From Dryocola clanedunensis subsp. sulfonylureivorans (GTDB lineage: Bacteria; Pseudomonadota; Gammaproteobacteria; Enterobacterales; Enterobacteriaceae), in NCBI RefSeq assembly GCF_016756775.1, contig NZ_JAERMU010000004.1, positions 228,620-292,619 of the forward strand: DNA of 64,000 nt, read 5' to 3'. Position 1 is the first letter of the stretch; each line of letters begins with the position of its first letter. The position numbers were made by a program, and so were the translations under genes. Shown here in pieces: positions 49,556-58,609 of the stretch. The notes beneath the pieces were generated by a model that was given only the letters and a program-made list of their open reading frames with translations, was not told the origin of the DNA and did no database searches.

Positions 49556-51124
49556 TTGAAAAACTTAAAAATAAGCGTGGGGCTGGTCAGCATCATTGCA
49601 GCCTTTACGTTGATGTTAATTTTAGCCTGCGGATTGGGATTGCACTTCCTTCAGGTCAATAACGTCTTTCTGCAAAAACTTGATTACAATACTAATGAGC
49701 AGAAAGCATTGAACCTGGCCAGCGATGCCTTTGTCCGGGCGCGCACGATCTTTAACGCTGCCTCGCAGGCAGAAATTCATCAGGAAAGTTACGATCTTCA
49801 AAAAGCGCAGCGCGCAATTCAGACTGAGCTGAGTACAGCCGATAAACAATTCGCTATTTATGTCTCCATCCCTGGCCTGTCTCACACCTTTCCTGAGATT
49901 GGTGAAAGGATGCATAAAGCCTATAAACTGGAGGCTGCTGCAATAAGAAAAAATGCAGAAAGCCTGACGACTTCTCACGATCCACAGACATTCAAACAAA
50001 TAGTAACCGGAAACAAAGCCGACTCGCTGAGAGCTCGCGAGGAGTGGAATAAGGAATATCTTTCCTATATTACAGCTACACAGGCCCGGGTGGCTGAATT
50101 TGTCCACAAAGCAAACCACTCTTATCACATCGCCGTGGCCGTCATGTCTGCTCTGCTGGTCCTGGCTATCGTTCTGTTCATCGCCACTTTCCTCTGGCTG
50201 CGCAAAATGCTGGTTCGTCCTCTGCAAACCGTTGCCCGCCATTTTGACGAGATCGGTCAAGGTGACCTCACCGGCGATATTCACGTAGAAAATCGCAACG
50301 AAATAGGTTTGCTATGCGAATCTTTGCAGCAGATGCAGGCCGGGCTGAAGGAAACCGTGACCAGCATTCGCCAGGGCGCAGAATCCATCAACATTGGCAC
50401 CCAGGAGATCGCCTGCGGCAATGGCGATCTGTCCAGCCGCACCGAGCAGCAGGCGGCGGCGGTCGTTGAAACGGCGGCCAGCATGGAACAGATTTCTTCA
50501 ACCGTAAAACAGAATACTGATAACGCCCGCCATGCGTCGACGATGTTCCAGCAGACGGCGACCATCGCTGCTGAAGGTGAAGTCCAGATGCAGGGGATGA
50601 TGGAGAAGATGACCGTCATCACCCAGAGCGCACAAAAAATGGTGGATATCATCAGCGTTATCGACGGCATTGCGTTCCAGACCAACATTCTCGCCCTGAA
50701 TGCAGCGGTAGAAGCCGCCCGAGCTGGACAGTCCGGCCGCGGATTTGCGGTTGTCGCAGGAGAAGTTCGTAACCTCGCAAAACGTTGTACCGACTCGGCC
50801 AAAGAGATCAGCACGCTGATTAACGAATCGACGCAGTATATCGAAGAAGGGACAGAGCTTGCGGACAAAACAAGCAAGGTGATTATCGATATCAGCTCGG
50901 CGGTAGGTAAAGCGAACGCCATGATGGAGAACATCGCGCAGGCTTCCGAAGAACAGAACCGTGGCGTCGAACAGATCCGGGTAGCCATTACCCAGATGGA
51001 TGAAGTTACCCAGCAAAATGCAGCGTTGGTGGAAGAAGTGGCTGCCACTGCGCAAGGCGTAGAGGGCCAGGCCAATCTGCTGGCTCGCGCTGTTTCGACC
51101 TTTAAACTCAGTCCCGGGTACTAA
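49556..51124 (+). CDS. Methyl-accepting chemotaxis protein 3
   Basis: 522 aa, TTG start after AGGAGCAGGG. TM1 about 7-29, sensor domain with [20 protein letters not shown] and [18 protein letters not shown]2 about 192-214, HAMP and signalling domain. The HAMP ([20 protein letters not shown]) is slightly more diverged from receptors 1 and 2, while the C-terminal half of the signalling domain is again nearly identical. One change of note, IACGNGD in place of IASGNGD, puts a Cys in a methylation-helix region. Confidence 0.93.
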   Translation: MKNLKISVGLVSIIAAFTLMLILACGLGLHFLQVNNVFLQKLDYNTNEQKALNLASDAFVRARTIFNAASQAEIHQESYDLQKAQRAIQTELSTADKQFAIYVSIPGLSHTFPEIGERMHKAYKLEAAAIRKNAESLTTSHDPQTFKQIVTGNKADSLRAREEWNKEYLSYITATQARVAEFVHKANHSYHIAVAVMSALLVLAIVLFIATFLWLRKMLVRPLQTVARHFDEIGQGDLTGDIHVENRNEIGLLCESLQQMQAGLKETVTSIRQGAESINIGTQEIACGNGDLSSRTEQQAAAVVETAASMEQISSTVKQNTDNARHASTMFQQTATIAAEGEVQMQGMMEKMTVITQSAQKMVDIISVIDGIAFQTNILALNAAVEAARAGQSGRGFAVVAGEVRNLAKRCTDSAKEISTLINESTQYIEEGTELADKTSKVIIDISSAVGKANAMMENIAQASEEQNRGVEQIRVAITQMDEVTQQNAALVEEVAATAQGVEGQANLLARAVSTFKLSPGY

Positions 51125-51143
51125 AATGTTCTGAGTTATCGTT

Positions 51144-51175
51144 ATAAAGCCGGTCATGAACATGACTGGCTTTAT
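51144..51175 (+). terminator. Terminator after chemoreceptor 3
   Basis: 15-bp stem ATAAAGCCGGTCATG / CATGACTGGCTTTAT (one G-U), 20 bp after the stop. Confidence 0.82.
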
Positions 51176-51462
51176 ATATTTAATAATATCAAATTCAATA
51201 ATGTAAAATTTATGATATTGAAAACACTTTCCTTCAATGAAAATAAATTATTGGCAAATTATTTTTTCTAACCGTTTGACGTTATCACAAGAACACGGCA
51301 ACCACTTAAAGTTAATAGCGCATCCAGACAGATAATTTATCGGCCCACATCGTGTACTAATTCACTGATTGTTAACCCACACTAAAATTAAGACTTTTTA
51401 CATTGTAGGTTGCATACAGAGAAAATAGAGTTGCGACTGGACTCTGAAAAAAGGAAATTCAA
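51176..51462. other. AT-rich spacer upstream of the LEA-like gene
   Basis: No coding signal. It holds the promoter of the next gene, not clearly recognisable, and an isolated minus-strand GCCGATAA (51337-51344) without a -35, probably chance. Confidence 0.4.
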
Positions 51463-52206
51463 ATGAAAAAGACAGCAATCGCAATGTCACTCATCTTTAT
51501 GACTACTGGCGCTATGGCTGCGGGTGAAATGCAGCACGCCACAGATGAAACGGTTAGTGCAGCCCACGCTGGTGCAGATACAGCAAAAGAAAAACTGCAG
51601 CAGACTGAAAACCGCACTCAGGAAGCGATGACCGAAGCGCAGAGCGACGGTTCTGCCACTGACAAATTAAAGCTGGATGGGCAAAAAGCCTGGAACAGCA
51701 CCAAAGAAGGCAGCCAGAAAGCCTGGGATGCGACTAAAGAAGGCACTGAAAAAGCCGTTAACAGCACCAAAGAAGGCAGCCAGAAGCTCTGGGATAAAAC
51801 CAAAGAAGGCACGGCGAAAGCCGTAAGCAGCACTAAGGAAGGCAGCCAGAAGGCATGGGATGCTACCAAAGAAGGCACGGCGAAAGCCGTAAGCAGCACT
51901 AAAGAAGGCAGCCAGAAGGCATGGGATAAAACCAAAGAAGGCACGGCGAAAGCCGTAAGCAGCACTAAGGAAGGCAGCCAGAAGGCCTGGGATGCTACCA
52001 AAGAAGGCACGGCGAAAGCCGTAAGCAGCACTAAAGAAGGCAGCCAGAAGGCATGGGATAAAACCAAAGAAGGCACGGCGAAAGCCGTAAGCAGCACTAA
52101 GGAAGGCAGCCAGAAGGCCTGGGATGCGACTAAAGAGACAACAACTCAGGCATGGGACAGCACCAAAACTGGCGCAGAAAGTGTTAAAAGCAGCGTGACT
52201 GAATAA
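51463..52206 (+). CDS. Exported LEA-like 11-residue repeat protein
   Basis: 247 aa, start ATG after AAGGAAA. A signal peptide (MKKTAIAMSLIFMTTGAMA) is followed by about 60 residues of polar helix and then about 15 tandem 11-mers, alternating TKEGSQKAWD[A/K] and TKEGTAKAVSS. The TKEG-type undecamer, rich in Lys, Glu, Ala and Thr and lacking Cys, resembles group 3 late-embryogenesis-abundant proteins. Those are disordered in water and become amphipathic helices on drying or at membranes. Location should be periplasmic. Function untested; osmotic or desiccation protection is a family-based guess. Confidence 0.85.
   Translation: MKKTAIAMSLIFMTTGAMAAGEMQHATDETVSAAHAGADTAKEKLQQTENRTQEAMTEAQSDGSATDKLKLDGQKAWNSTKEGSQKAWDATKEGTEKAVNSTKEGSQKLWDKTKEGTAKAVSSTKEGSQKAWDATKEGTAKAVSSTKEGSQKAWDKTKEGTAKAVSSTKEGSQKAWDATKEGTAKAVSSTKEGSQKAWDKTKEGTAKAVSSTKEGSQKAWDATKETTTQAWDSTKTGAESVKSSVTE
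51829..52128 (+). repeat. 132-bp tandem repeat inside the LEA-like gene
   Basis: Units 51829-51960 and 51961-52092 differ by about one base, and a partial third unit starts at 52093. Each encodes four 11-mers (44 residues). Near identity at synonymous positions points to recent expansion. Confidence 0.9.
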
Positions 52207-52239
52207 CTATAATTTTGTCAAATTTCAGATAAATAAGAA

Positions 52240-52265
52240 ATGGCTGGACCAGACCGTCCAGCCAT
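52240..52265. terminator. Terminator between the LEA-like gene and the PAS chemoreceptor
   Basis: Perfect 10-bp stem ATGGCTGGAC / GTCCAGCCAT with a 6-nt loop between convergent genes; only a weak T-tract. Confidence 0.75.
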
Positions 52266-52273
52266 TAGCATGT

Positions 52274-53566
52274 TTATGCTGTGCGATTTTTTAGGCGGTT
52301 AAAGTCAGTCATGATATGAACCACGCCTTGAATATCGACGTTCACCTCATTAATTAGCTGCCCGGCATTCTGAGCAAGCGTCACGCCTACGCTAGACTCC
52401 TCGACGCAAACATCCATCCCATCAATAGCTGATGATACGCCGTCGCGGATATCTCTTGTCAGCTCCTCAATCTCAACTGCCGCTTTCCCTGACTGTTCAG
52501 CTAACGAACGAACCTCAGCCGCGACAACCGCAAATCCACGGCCACGCTCTCCGGCATGGGCGGCCTCAATAGAGGCATTGAGGGCCAACAGATTGGTTTG
52601 AGAGGAGATGCGACGAATATCATCCACCATAGCCACAATGCGTTCGGAATGTTCGCCAAGCTCAGTCACTATGTGCGATGTTTCTCTTGCCCTGGCCTCA
52701 ACTCTTTGCAGCCCTTCCACAGCCTGATGAACAATATTGATACCCTCAGCGGCATGCTTATCAGTGGTTAACGACATACTGTGTACGTTGTCCATGAGTT
52801 CAGTCTCACGGCGCTGCTGTGCCATCTGTTCAGTGATATCCTGGCCAATTTTAAGTACCTTGATCACCCGACCATCGCTGTCTAGTACCGGGTTATAGCT
52901 CGCTTCAAGCCAGATAACATCGCCACGACTATTGACTCGTTCAAAGCGCCCTGCGACATACTCACCGTTTTTCAGCCCCTGCCAGTGATTGTGATAGGCG
53001 CTGGACTGGCGAAATTCAGGTGGACATAACATTGAATGCTGCTTTCCCTGCACCTCATGAAGTTGATATCCCATTACGTTAAGAAAATTTTCATTTGCGG
53101 TGAGAATTTCACCATCCGGGCTGAACGTAATCAAAGCCATTGAGCGGTCGATAGCATGTAAGAATCCCTTATGTTCCTGAGATTCACTAATACGAGCCGT
53201 CACATCATTAGCTATTTTGACAATACCAATCACCTTCTTCTGGCGATTCAGTATTGGGGTATAAGTCGCCTCAAGCCAAATCTCACTGCCATCCTTGCGA
53301 ATTCGCTTGATGTTTCCACTAACAGGCTTGCCTTGATTAAGATCGTGCCAATGTTGTTTATAGGCGATACTGGAGACATAAGCGGGATCGCAAAGCATAC
53401 TGTGATGTTTACCGACGATCTCATTAAGTTTATAGCCTATACCTTTCAAAAAGTGTTCATTCGCGTCCGATATAATCCCGTGTGGAGTGAAGAAAATCAT
53501 CGGCACAGCATGTTCAAGAGCAGAAAATTTACTCCGACAGGATAAGCCACTAAATTTTGACAACAT
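52274..53566 (-). CDS. Soluble double-PAS chemoreceptor (Aer/BdlA-like)
   Basis: 430 aa with no membrane helix. PAS 1 (about 15-115, [20 protein letters not shown]) and PAS 2 (about 135-240, [20 protein letters not shown]), each closing with a PAC strand ([14 protein letters not shown] and [14 protein letters not shown]), are followed by a short MCP signalling domain with [20 protein letters not shown] and [18 protein letters not shown]. Order and size resemble Pseudomonas BdlA (biofilm dispersal) and cytoplasmic Aer-type redox sensors. GGAG lies before the ATG. A strong FliA promoter is upstream. Confidence 0.9.
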   Translation of the reverse strand: MLSKFSGLSCRSKFSALEHAVPMIFFTPHGIISDANEHFLKGIGYKLNEIVGKHHSMLCDPAYVSSIAYKQHWHDLNQGKPVSGNIKRIRKDGSEIWLEATYTPILNRQKKVIGIVKIANDVTARISESQEHKGFLHAIDRSMALITFSPDGEILTANENFLNVMGYQLHEVQGKQHSMLCPPEFRQSSAYHNHWQGLKNGEYVAGRFERVNSRGDVIWLEASYNPVLDSDGRVIKVLKIGQDITEQMAQQRRETELMDNVHSMSLTTDKHAAEGINIVHQAVEGLQRVEARARETSHIVTELGEHSERIVAMVDDIRRISSQTNLLALNASIEAAHAGERGRGFAVVAAEVRSLAEQSGKAAVEIEELTRDIRDGVSSAIDGMDVCVEESSVGVTLAQNAGQLINEVNVDIQGVVHIMTDFNRLKNRTA

Positions 53567-53713
53567 AAGCTACAGCTCCATGTATATTAAATTCTAAATT
53601 ATAAATTCTACAATTTAGTAAATTTAAAGTTCGCACTCATTCTTTTCATATACTTGTACTTTAAACTTGTTCACCCAAATTATATGAAGTCATTTTTCAA
53701 ATACCCGGATAGA

Positions 53714-53740
53714 ATATCGGCACTCCAACCATTAACTTTA
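53714..53740 (-). promoter_or_regulatory. FliA (sigma-28) promoter of the PAS chemoreceptor
   Basis: On the minus strand, -35 TAAAGTTA (7 of 8), exact 11-nt spacer, -10 GCCGATAT (7 of 8). The best sigma-28 match in the window, about 150 bp before the start codon. Confidence 0.85.
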
Positions 53741-53944
53741 ACCAAAACGTAACATTCTGATTAGGTTTATTCCAGAAGGATTTTTTGAGTGTTTTATCTT
53801 ATACCGCGAAGGATTATGCTGATAAAAAGGGATATTAAAAAATAATCCCCACTAACATAATGCGGAATAAAGCCTGTACCGGGAGGTTTTTTACGGATTT
53901 GGAAAAAAAGCAGAAGTGCCGGGTAACGCTGAGTACAGAAACGC

Positions 53945-53975
53945 AAAAAGGGCCACGTTATAAATAACGTGGCCC
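53945..53975 (-). terminator. Terminator of tRNA-Asp
   Basis: 12-bp perfect stem GGGCCACGTTAT / ATAACGTGGCCC followed on the minus strand by TTTTTG, just 3' of the tRNA. Confidence 0.9.
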
Positions 53976-53982
53976 TGAATAG

Positions 53983-54059
53983 TGGCGGAACGGACGGGAC
54001 TCGAACCCGCGACCCCCTGCGTGACAGGCAGGTATTCTAACCGACTGAACTACCGCTCC
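53983..54059 (-). tRNA. aspV: tRNA-Asp (GUC), aspV position
   Basis: 77-nt cloverleaf on the minus strand from GGAGCGGTAGTTCAGTCGGT to the encoded CCA, anticodon GTC in CCTGTCACG. Identical to the second copy at 63553-63629. It follows dnaQ as aspV does in E. coli, a known insertion site for islands; the accessory block lies directly on its 3' side. Confidence 0.97.
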
Positions 54060-54184
54060 GCATTGTCCCCCGTCGGGAACGAAGCGAATATTACGGATTG
54101 CCCCGCCGGGCGTCAATGGTTTTTCTTATAAATTGAATCATTTGCCGTAAAAACAAACTGAATGCTGATTTTTAACTCATTTAT

Positions 54185-54922
54185 TCAGCTTTCAGCGCGC
54201 CACAGGCAGCTACCGCCTTTTTTCATCACCAGATCCAGACGTGATTCATGGGCAGCGACTTCTTCATCACTTGCCTGAATGACGCGCAAACCTGCAGCGC
54301 TGCGCACAACACGCTGGATGCCATCCCCGCCCTGCTTCTGCTGAATATCACCTTCCATAGAAAACTTAAGCGACGTCTGGCCGCCGGTCATCATCAGATA
54401 GACGTCAGCAAGGATCTGGGCATCGAGTAATGCGCCGTGCAGCGTACGTTTACTGTTGTCTATTTCATAGCGAGAGCAGAGAGCATCGAGGCTGTTGCGC
54501 TTGCCGGGGAACATTTTACGCGCCAGCGCCAGGGTATCGGTGACTTTACAGAAGGTATCGGTTTTAGGAATATCACGCTTAAGCTTGCTGAACTCATAAT
54601 CCATAAAGCCGATATCAAACGAGGCGTTATGGATGACAAGCTCTGCCCCACGGATGTAATCCATAAACGAATCCGCGACCTGATCAAAGGTCGGTTTATC
54701 CGCGAGGAATTCATCGGCAATCCCATGCACGCCAAACGCTTCCGGGTCCACCAGCCGATCGGGCTTCAGGTATACGTGGAAGTTATTGCCGGTCAGGCGG
54801 CGGTTGATCACCTCCACCGCACCAATCTCAATAATTCGATGGCCTTCGTAGTGAGCACCGATCTGGTTCATACCGGTGGTTTCTGTATCGAGGACAATCT
54901 GTCGTGTAATTGCTGTGCTCAT
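54185..54922 (-). CDS. dnaQ: DNA polymerase III epsilon subunit
   Basis: 245 aa 3'-5' proofreading exonuclease of the replicase core. Exonuclease motifs: [13 protein letters not shown] (Exo I, Asp 12 and Glu 14), [15 protein letters not shown] (Exo II) and [14 protein letters not shown] (Exo III, with the active-site His-Asp). The clamp-binding motif near residue 182 reads [12 protein letters not shown]. Collinear with E. coli through GGSCLWRA, plus two extra C-terminal residues. Divergent from rnhA with only 52 bp between starts. Confidence 0.98.
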   Translation of the reverse strand: MSTAITRQIVLDTETTGMNQIGAHYEGHRIIEIGAVEVINRRLTGNNFHVYLKPDRLVDPEAFGVHGIADEFLADKPTFDQVADSFMDYIRGAELVIHNASFDIGFMDYEFSKLKRDIPKTDTFCKVTDTLALARKMFPGKRNSLDALCSRYEIDNSKRTLHGALLDAQILADVYLMMTGGQTSLKFSMEGDIQQKQGGDGIQRVVRSAAGLRVIQASDEEVAAHESRLDLVMKKGGSCLWRAES

Positions 54923-54974
54923 AGCGCTCGTTTATGTCAGACTTGAATTTTTACTCACAGGAAGTCTACCAGAG

Positions 54975-55448
54975 ATGCGGAAACAGGTAGAAATTTTCAC
55001 CGATGGGTCTTGCCTCGGCAATCCCGGGCCAGGTGGATATGGTGCCATTTTACGGTACAAACAGCATGAAAAGATTTTTAGCGTTGGCTATCGCCTGACG
55101 ACTAACAACCGGATGGAAATGATGGCGGCCATCGTTGCGCTGGAGGCGTTAATCGAACCTTGCGATATCGTGCTCAGCACCGACAGCCAGTACGTACGCC
55201 AGGGGATCACCCAGTGGATACACAACTGGAAAAAGCGCGGCTGGAAAACGGCAGATAAAAAGCCGGTGAAGAATGTCGACCTGTGGCAGCGTCTGGACGC
55301 TGCTTTGGGCAAACATACCATCAGCTGGGAGTGGGTCAAAGGCCACGCGGGCCACCCAGAGAACGAACGCTGCGACGAACTGGCCCGTGAGGCAGCCTCT
55401 AATCCAACTCTTGAGGATGTTGGCTACCTGCCGGATGCGAAGGCTTAG
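54975..55448 (+). CDS. rnhA: Ribonuclease HI
   Basis: 157 aa from ATG 54975 ([20 protein letters not shown]). An upstream in-frame ATG would overlap dnaQ and is rejected. Catalytic Asp 10 (FTDGSC), Glu 48 (NRMEMMAA), Asp 70 (LSTDSQYV) and Asp 134 (ERCDELAR) are present. Degrades RNA in RNA-DNA hybrids. The 3' end overlaps convergent yafS by 50 bp. Confidence 0.97.
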   Translation: MRKQVEIFTDGSCLGNPGPGGYGAILRYKQHEKIFSVGYRLTTNNRMEMMAAIVALEALIEPCDIVLSTDSQYVRQGITQWIHNWKKRGWKTADKKPVKNVDLWQRLDAALGKHTISWEWVKGHAGHPENERCDELAREAASNPTLEDVGYLPDAKA

Positions 55449-56163
55449 CCACCTCCCGGTATTGCCGGGTTGCTCCCACGGCTGAGCGAATCTGCGTTTT
55501 AGCTTTGCGGCTTTTCATCGGGTTCAGCGTAAGGGGAAGCGTCCGCTTACGCGCCACGATGACGTGCATGCACCCCAGTGCGGGCAGATGCGTACTGAGC
55601 ATTCTCCCGCCCTGCTTGTGCCACGGCAGAACCTGAAACCCGCGCTGGTGCATCACTTCAAAATTCAGCAGGGAAAGCCAGTCAAACTGACGCATTGGCG
55701 TAAACATGCGGCTGTTATAAGGGCTGCGCTTACGCAGAAACGGCATGGCTTTGCCCAGGCCCAGTATGCTCACCGGGTTGAAGCTACTGATGATAAGCCA
55801 GCCGTCGTCGATAAGTATCCGATCGGCCTCACGCAATAAACCATGTGGATCCTGACACCAGGGCAGCGTATGGGCCAGCAAACAAGCGTCCACCGATTTA
55901 GAAGCGAAGGGTAAATGCAGCGGATCGGCATTAACCTGCAGCAGCGATCCCTGTTGGGCAACATTCACCTGATGGGAAATAGCGCAGCCGCTTGTGTCGA
56001 TTTCCGCGCTGAGATTGCCTATCTTGAGTAAATGAAAACCAAACATTTTAGCAAGCCAGGGTTGCAGCTGCTTTTCCAGCGCTTCCCGGTAGTACTCCCC
56101 CCAGGGCAACTGCCCCCAATGATGCGGTGAAGTGAAATTTTCAGGTATCCTTGCCGGTTTCAT
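55399..56163 (-). CDS. yafS: Putative SAM-dependent methyltransferase YafS
   Basis: 254 aa from ATG 56163 ([16 protein letters not shown]), matching the E. coli start. Class I methyltransferase fold: [12 protein letters not shown] (motif I variant), [20 protein letters not shown] and [19 protein letters not shown]. The C-terminus is about 14 residues longer than E. coli YafS, and that tail lies antisense to the end of rnhA. Substrate unknown. Confidence 0.93.
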   Translation of the reverse strand: MKPARIPENFTSPHHWGQLPWGEYYREALEKQLQPWLAKMFGFHLLKIGNLSAEIDTSGCAISHQVNVAQQGSLLQVNADPLHLPFASKSVDACLLAHTLPWCQDPHGLLREADRILIDDGWLIISSFNPVSILGLGKAMPFLRKRSPYNSRMFTPMRQFDWLSLLNFEVMHQRGFQVLPWHKQGGRMLSTHLPALGCMHVIVARKRTLPLTLNPMKSRKAKTQIRSAVGATRQYREVAKPSHPAGSQHPQELD

Positions 56164-56200
56164 CACTACCTTCCTGTTTCTATCGCCGAGAGGTTGAATT

Positions 56201-56956
56201 ATGAATCTTAACAGTATTCCCGCCTTCCAGGACAACTACATCTGGGTTCTTAACGACGAGGCGGGTAAATGCATTATCGTCGATCCTGGGGAAGCCGCAC
56301 CGGTGCTAAACGCGATCGCAAAAAACAACTGGCAGCCGGAGGCCATTCTGCTGACACACCATCACCACGACCATGTTGGCGGTGTGAAAGAACTTCTGCA
56401 AACCTTCCCAGGCCTTGTGGTATATGGGCCTGAGGAGACACAAGATAAGGGAACGAACCGGGTAGTCAGGGAAGGAGATAAGGTCAATATTTTAGAGTGT
56501 GAATTTAGTGTTATTGCTACACCGGGTCACACTTTGGGCCATTTGTGCTATTTCAGTTTCCCTTATCTTTTCTGCGGCGACACGCTGTTTTCTGGCGGCT
56601 GTGGACGGCTATTTGAAGGCACACCAAAACAGATGTATGAATCTTTTCAGAAGCTTAACAAGTTACCTCAAGAAACTTTGGTTTGTTGTGCTCATGAATA
56701 CACGGAATCAAACATCAAATTTGCCTTAAGTATTTTACCTGAGGATCAGGTATTAATCCGATATTACCGAGAAGTGAAGGAGTTACGCCTAAAAAACCAC
56801 GCTACTTTACCGACAACGTTGCAAATAGAGCGGGGTATTAATCTTTTTCTGAGAACGGAAGATGCTGATTTAAAAGATATAATACAAAAAGAAACAAGTT
56901 TGCAACAACCAGAGCAGGTATTTGCATGGTTGAGGGCAAAGAAAGATAGCTTCTGA
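56201..56956 (+). CDS. gloB: Hydroxyacylglutathione hydrolase (glyoxalase II)
   Basis: 251 aa, E. coli length. It hydrolyses S-lactoylglutathione to lactate in methylglyoxal detoxification. Binuclear metal motif [10 protein letters not shown], then [24 protein letters not shown] and [10 protein letters not shown]. From about 56420 the codons turn clearly AT-rich (many TTA, ATA, AGA) compared with the first third; I recall a similar shift in E. coli gloB, so it is probably old. Confidence 0.97.
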   Translation: MNLNSIPAFQDNYIWVLNDEAGKCIIVDPGEAAPVLNAIAKNNWQPEAILLTHHHHDHVGGVKELLQTFPGLVVYGPEETQDKGTNRVVREGDKVNILECEFSVIATPGHTLGHLCYFSFPYLFCGDTLFSGGCGRLFEGTPKQMYESFQKLNKLPQETLVCCAHEYTESNIKFALSILPEDQVLIRYYREVKELRLKNHATLPTTLQIERGINLFLRTEDADLKDIIQKETSLQQPEQVFAWLRAKKDSF

Positions 56957-57026
56957 ATATTCTGGTTGTGTTGTTGGGCGGGCAACTGTATTCTTGCTCG
57001 TCTTTTAAGCAACCATTGACACACAC

Positions 57027-58397
57027 ATGAAGGCAAAAGCGATATTACTCGCCACTGTCCTGCTTGTGGGGTGCCAGGCGTCAAGGCATGACGCTAACAT
57101 CCAACAGCATGCACAGAGTCTGTCTGCAGCTGGTCAAGGTGAAGCAGGAAAGTACACTGGTCGAGCGAACTCGACGCGATGGATGGACGATGGGACATTC
57201 CTCGCGCAAGATCAGAACCTGTGGGACTTCATCGGCGACGAGCAAAAGATGGGGATACCGGAAAACAGCCGGATCCGCGAACAGAAACAGAAATACCTAA
57301 GAAATAAGAGCTATCTCCACGATGTAACATTACGGGCAGAGCCGTATATGTACTGGATTACCGGGCAAGTTAAGAAACGTAACATGCCGATGGAACTGGT
57401 ACTGCTACCCATAGTGGAGAGCGCTTTTGACCCCCACGCGACCTCTGGCGCAAATGCCGCTGGCATTTGGCAGATTATTCCAAGTACGGGGCGGAACTAT
57501 GGTCTGAAGCAGACCAAATCGTACGATGCACGCCGTGACGTAGTGGCTTCCACCACTGCTGCGCTGGATATGATGCAGCGTCTGAACAAGATGTTTGATG
57601 GTGACTGGCTACTCACGGTAGCGGCGTACAACAGCGGTGAAGGCCGTGTGATGAACGCCATTAAAGCGAACAAAGCCCGAGGGAAACCAACGGACTTCTG
57701 GTCACTTTCACTGCCGCGTGAAACTAAAATCTACGTACCTAAAATGTTAGCCTTGAGCGAAATTCTTAAGAATAACCAAAAGTACGGGGTTCGTTTGCCA
57801 ACGTCAGACGAAAGCCGCGCGCTGGCACAGGTTGAAGTTTCTAATCCGGTACAGCTAAGTCAGGTCGCCGAGATGACGGGTATGTCACTTTCGACGTTGA
57901 AAGCCTTCAATGCCGGGGTGAAAACCTCTACCGTGGGCAAAAATCAGCGTTATGTGATGGTGCCAAAGAAACATGCCCGCCAGCTTAAAGCTTCTCTGGC
58001 TTCCGGTGAAATTGCAGCCGTGCAGCCTACGCTTGTCGCTGACAACCGTAGAAATGCAGGTAGCAACAAATCTTATAAAGTGCGCTCAGGGGACACCCTG
58101 TCAGGCATTGCTTCACGTTTAGGCGTAAGCACGAAAGATTTGCAAAGCTGGAACGGCATTCGAGGCGCGCACATCAAAGTTGGCCAGACGCTCAGCGTTA
58201 AAAATGGCGGCGAGCGTTTAGCTAAAAACGATAGCATCACCTACAAGGTGCGTAAGGGTGACTCCCTGTCGAGTATTGCAAAACGTCACGGCGTGAACAT
58301 CAAGGATGTTCTGCGCTGGAACGACGATACCGACAACCTGAAGCCTGGCGACCAGCTAACGCTGTTTGTCAGCAATAATGCGACACCAGATACCTGA
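57027..58397 (+). CDS. mltD: Membrane-bound lytic murein transglycosylase D
   Basis: 456 aa lipoprotein: lipobox LLVGCQAS (Cys 16) after MKAKAILLATV. SLT domain about 100-240, with catalytic Glu in LPIVESAFDPHATSGANAAG and AAYNSGEGRVMNAI. Two clear C-terminal LysM repeats (YKVRSGDTLSGIASRLGVST and YKVRKGDSLSSIAKRHGVN), plus a weaker third near 300. Cleaves peptidoglycan glycan strands at the inner face of the outer membrane. Confidence 0.97.
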   Translation: MKAKAILLATVLLVGCQASRHDANIQQHAQSLSAAGQGEAGKYTGRANSTRWMDDGTFLAQDQNLWDFIGDEQKMGIPENSRIREQKQKYLRNKSYLHDVTLRAEPYMYWITGQVKKRNMPMELVLLPIVESAFDPHATSGANAAGIWQIIPSTGRNYGLKQTKSYDARRDVVASTTAALDMMQRLNKMFDGDWLLTVAAYNSGEGRVMNAIKANKARGKPTDFWSLSLPRETKIYVPKMLALSEILKNNQKYGVRLPTSDESRALAQVEVSNPVQLSQVAEMTGMSLSTLKAFNAGVKTSTVGKNQRYVMVPKKHARQLKASLASGEIAAVQPTLVADNRRNAGSNKSYKVRSGDTLSGIASRLGVSTKDLQSWNGIRGAHIKVGQTLSVKNGGERLAKNDSITYKVRKGDSLSSIAKRHGVNIKDVLRWNDDTDNLKPGDQLTLFVSNNATPDT

Positions 58398-58413
58398 TTG
58401 TTATCTAAAGAAA

Positions 58414-58435
58414 AAGGCACCTTAACAGGTGCCTT
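58414..58435 (+). terminator. First copy of a duplicated terminator hairpin after mltD
   Basis: AAGGCACC-TTAACA-GGTGCCTT perfect stem, 17 bp after the mltD stop, followed only by AGATTG. The same hairpin recurs at 58575-58596 with a full T-tract. Confidence 0.75.
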
Positions 58436-58574
58436 AGATTGCTGACAAAGAAGGAAAAAGCGTGGTTTTTCCTTCTTTGTGGTCAGCAGGCGAAAATCAA
58501 TGAATTGATTTTCCTTGTTATTTATTCGGTGAGATCTTTGCGAAATTCGTTCGCTTTAGGTTTGTCATCAGTCT
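58436..58574 (+). other. Multi-hairpin non-coding segment
   Basis: Between the two identical terminator stems lie a long hairpin (58441-58487: 15-bp stem ACAAAGAAGGAAAAA / TTTTTCCTTCTTTGT extended by GCTG/CAGC) and a perfect 10-bp palindrome GAAAATCAAT / ATTGATTTTC (58492-58513). No open frame. Could be a structured 3' UTR or a small RNA ending at 58600. Confidence 0.6.
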
Positions 58575-58600
58575 GAGGCACCTTAACAGGTGCCTTTTTT
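58575..58600 (+). terminator. Second copy of the mltD terminator hairpin
   Basis: AGGCACC-TTAACA-GGTGCCT followed by TTTTTATT, a standard Rho-independent terminator, 10 bp from the convergent yafE stop. Confidence 0.88.
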
Positions 58601-58609
58601 ATTGTTCGA

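Noticed and set aside
51337..51344. Minus-strand GCCGATAA as another FliA promoter
   Set aside because: The -35 at the right spacing matches only 3 of 8 positions and it would read into the 3' end of chemoreceptor 3; an isolated 8-mer can occur by chance.
51618..52097. 159-codon minus-strand repeat frame inside the LEA-like gene
   Set aside because: The long open frame follows from the 66/132-bp period being a multiple of three; the sense frame has a signal peptide and ribosome binding site.
51829..52128. Possible CRISPR-like array
   Set aside because: Units are contiguous coding repeats with no unique spacers and no palindromic repeat; no cas genes are present anywhere in the window.
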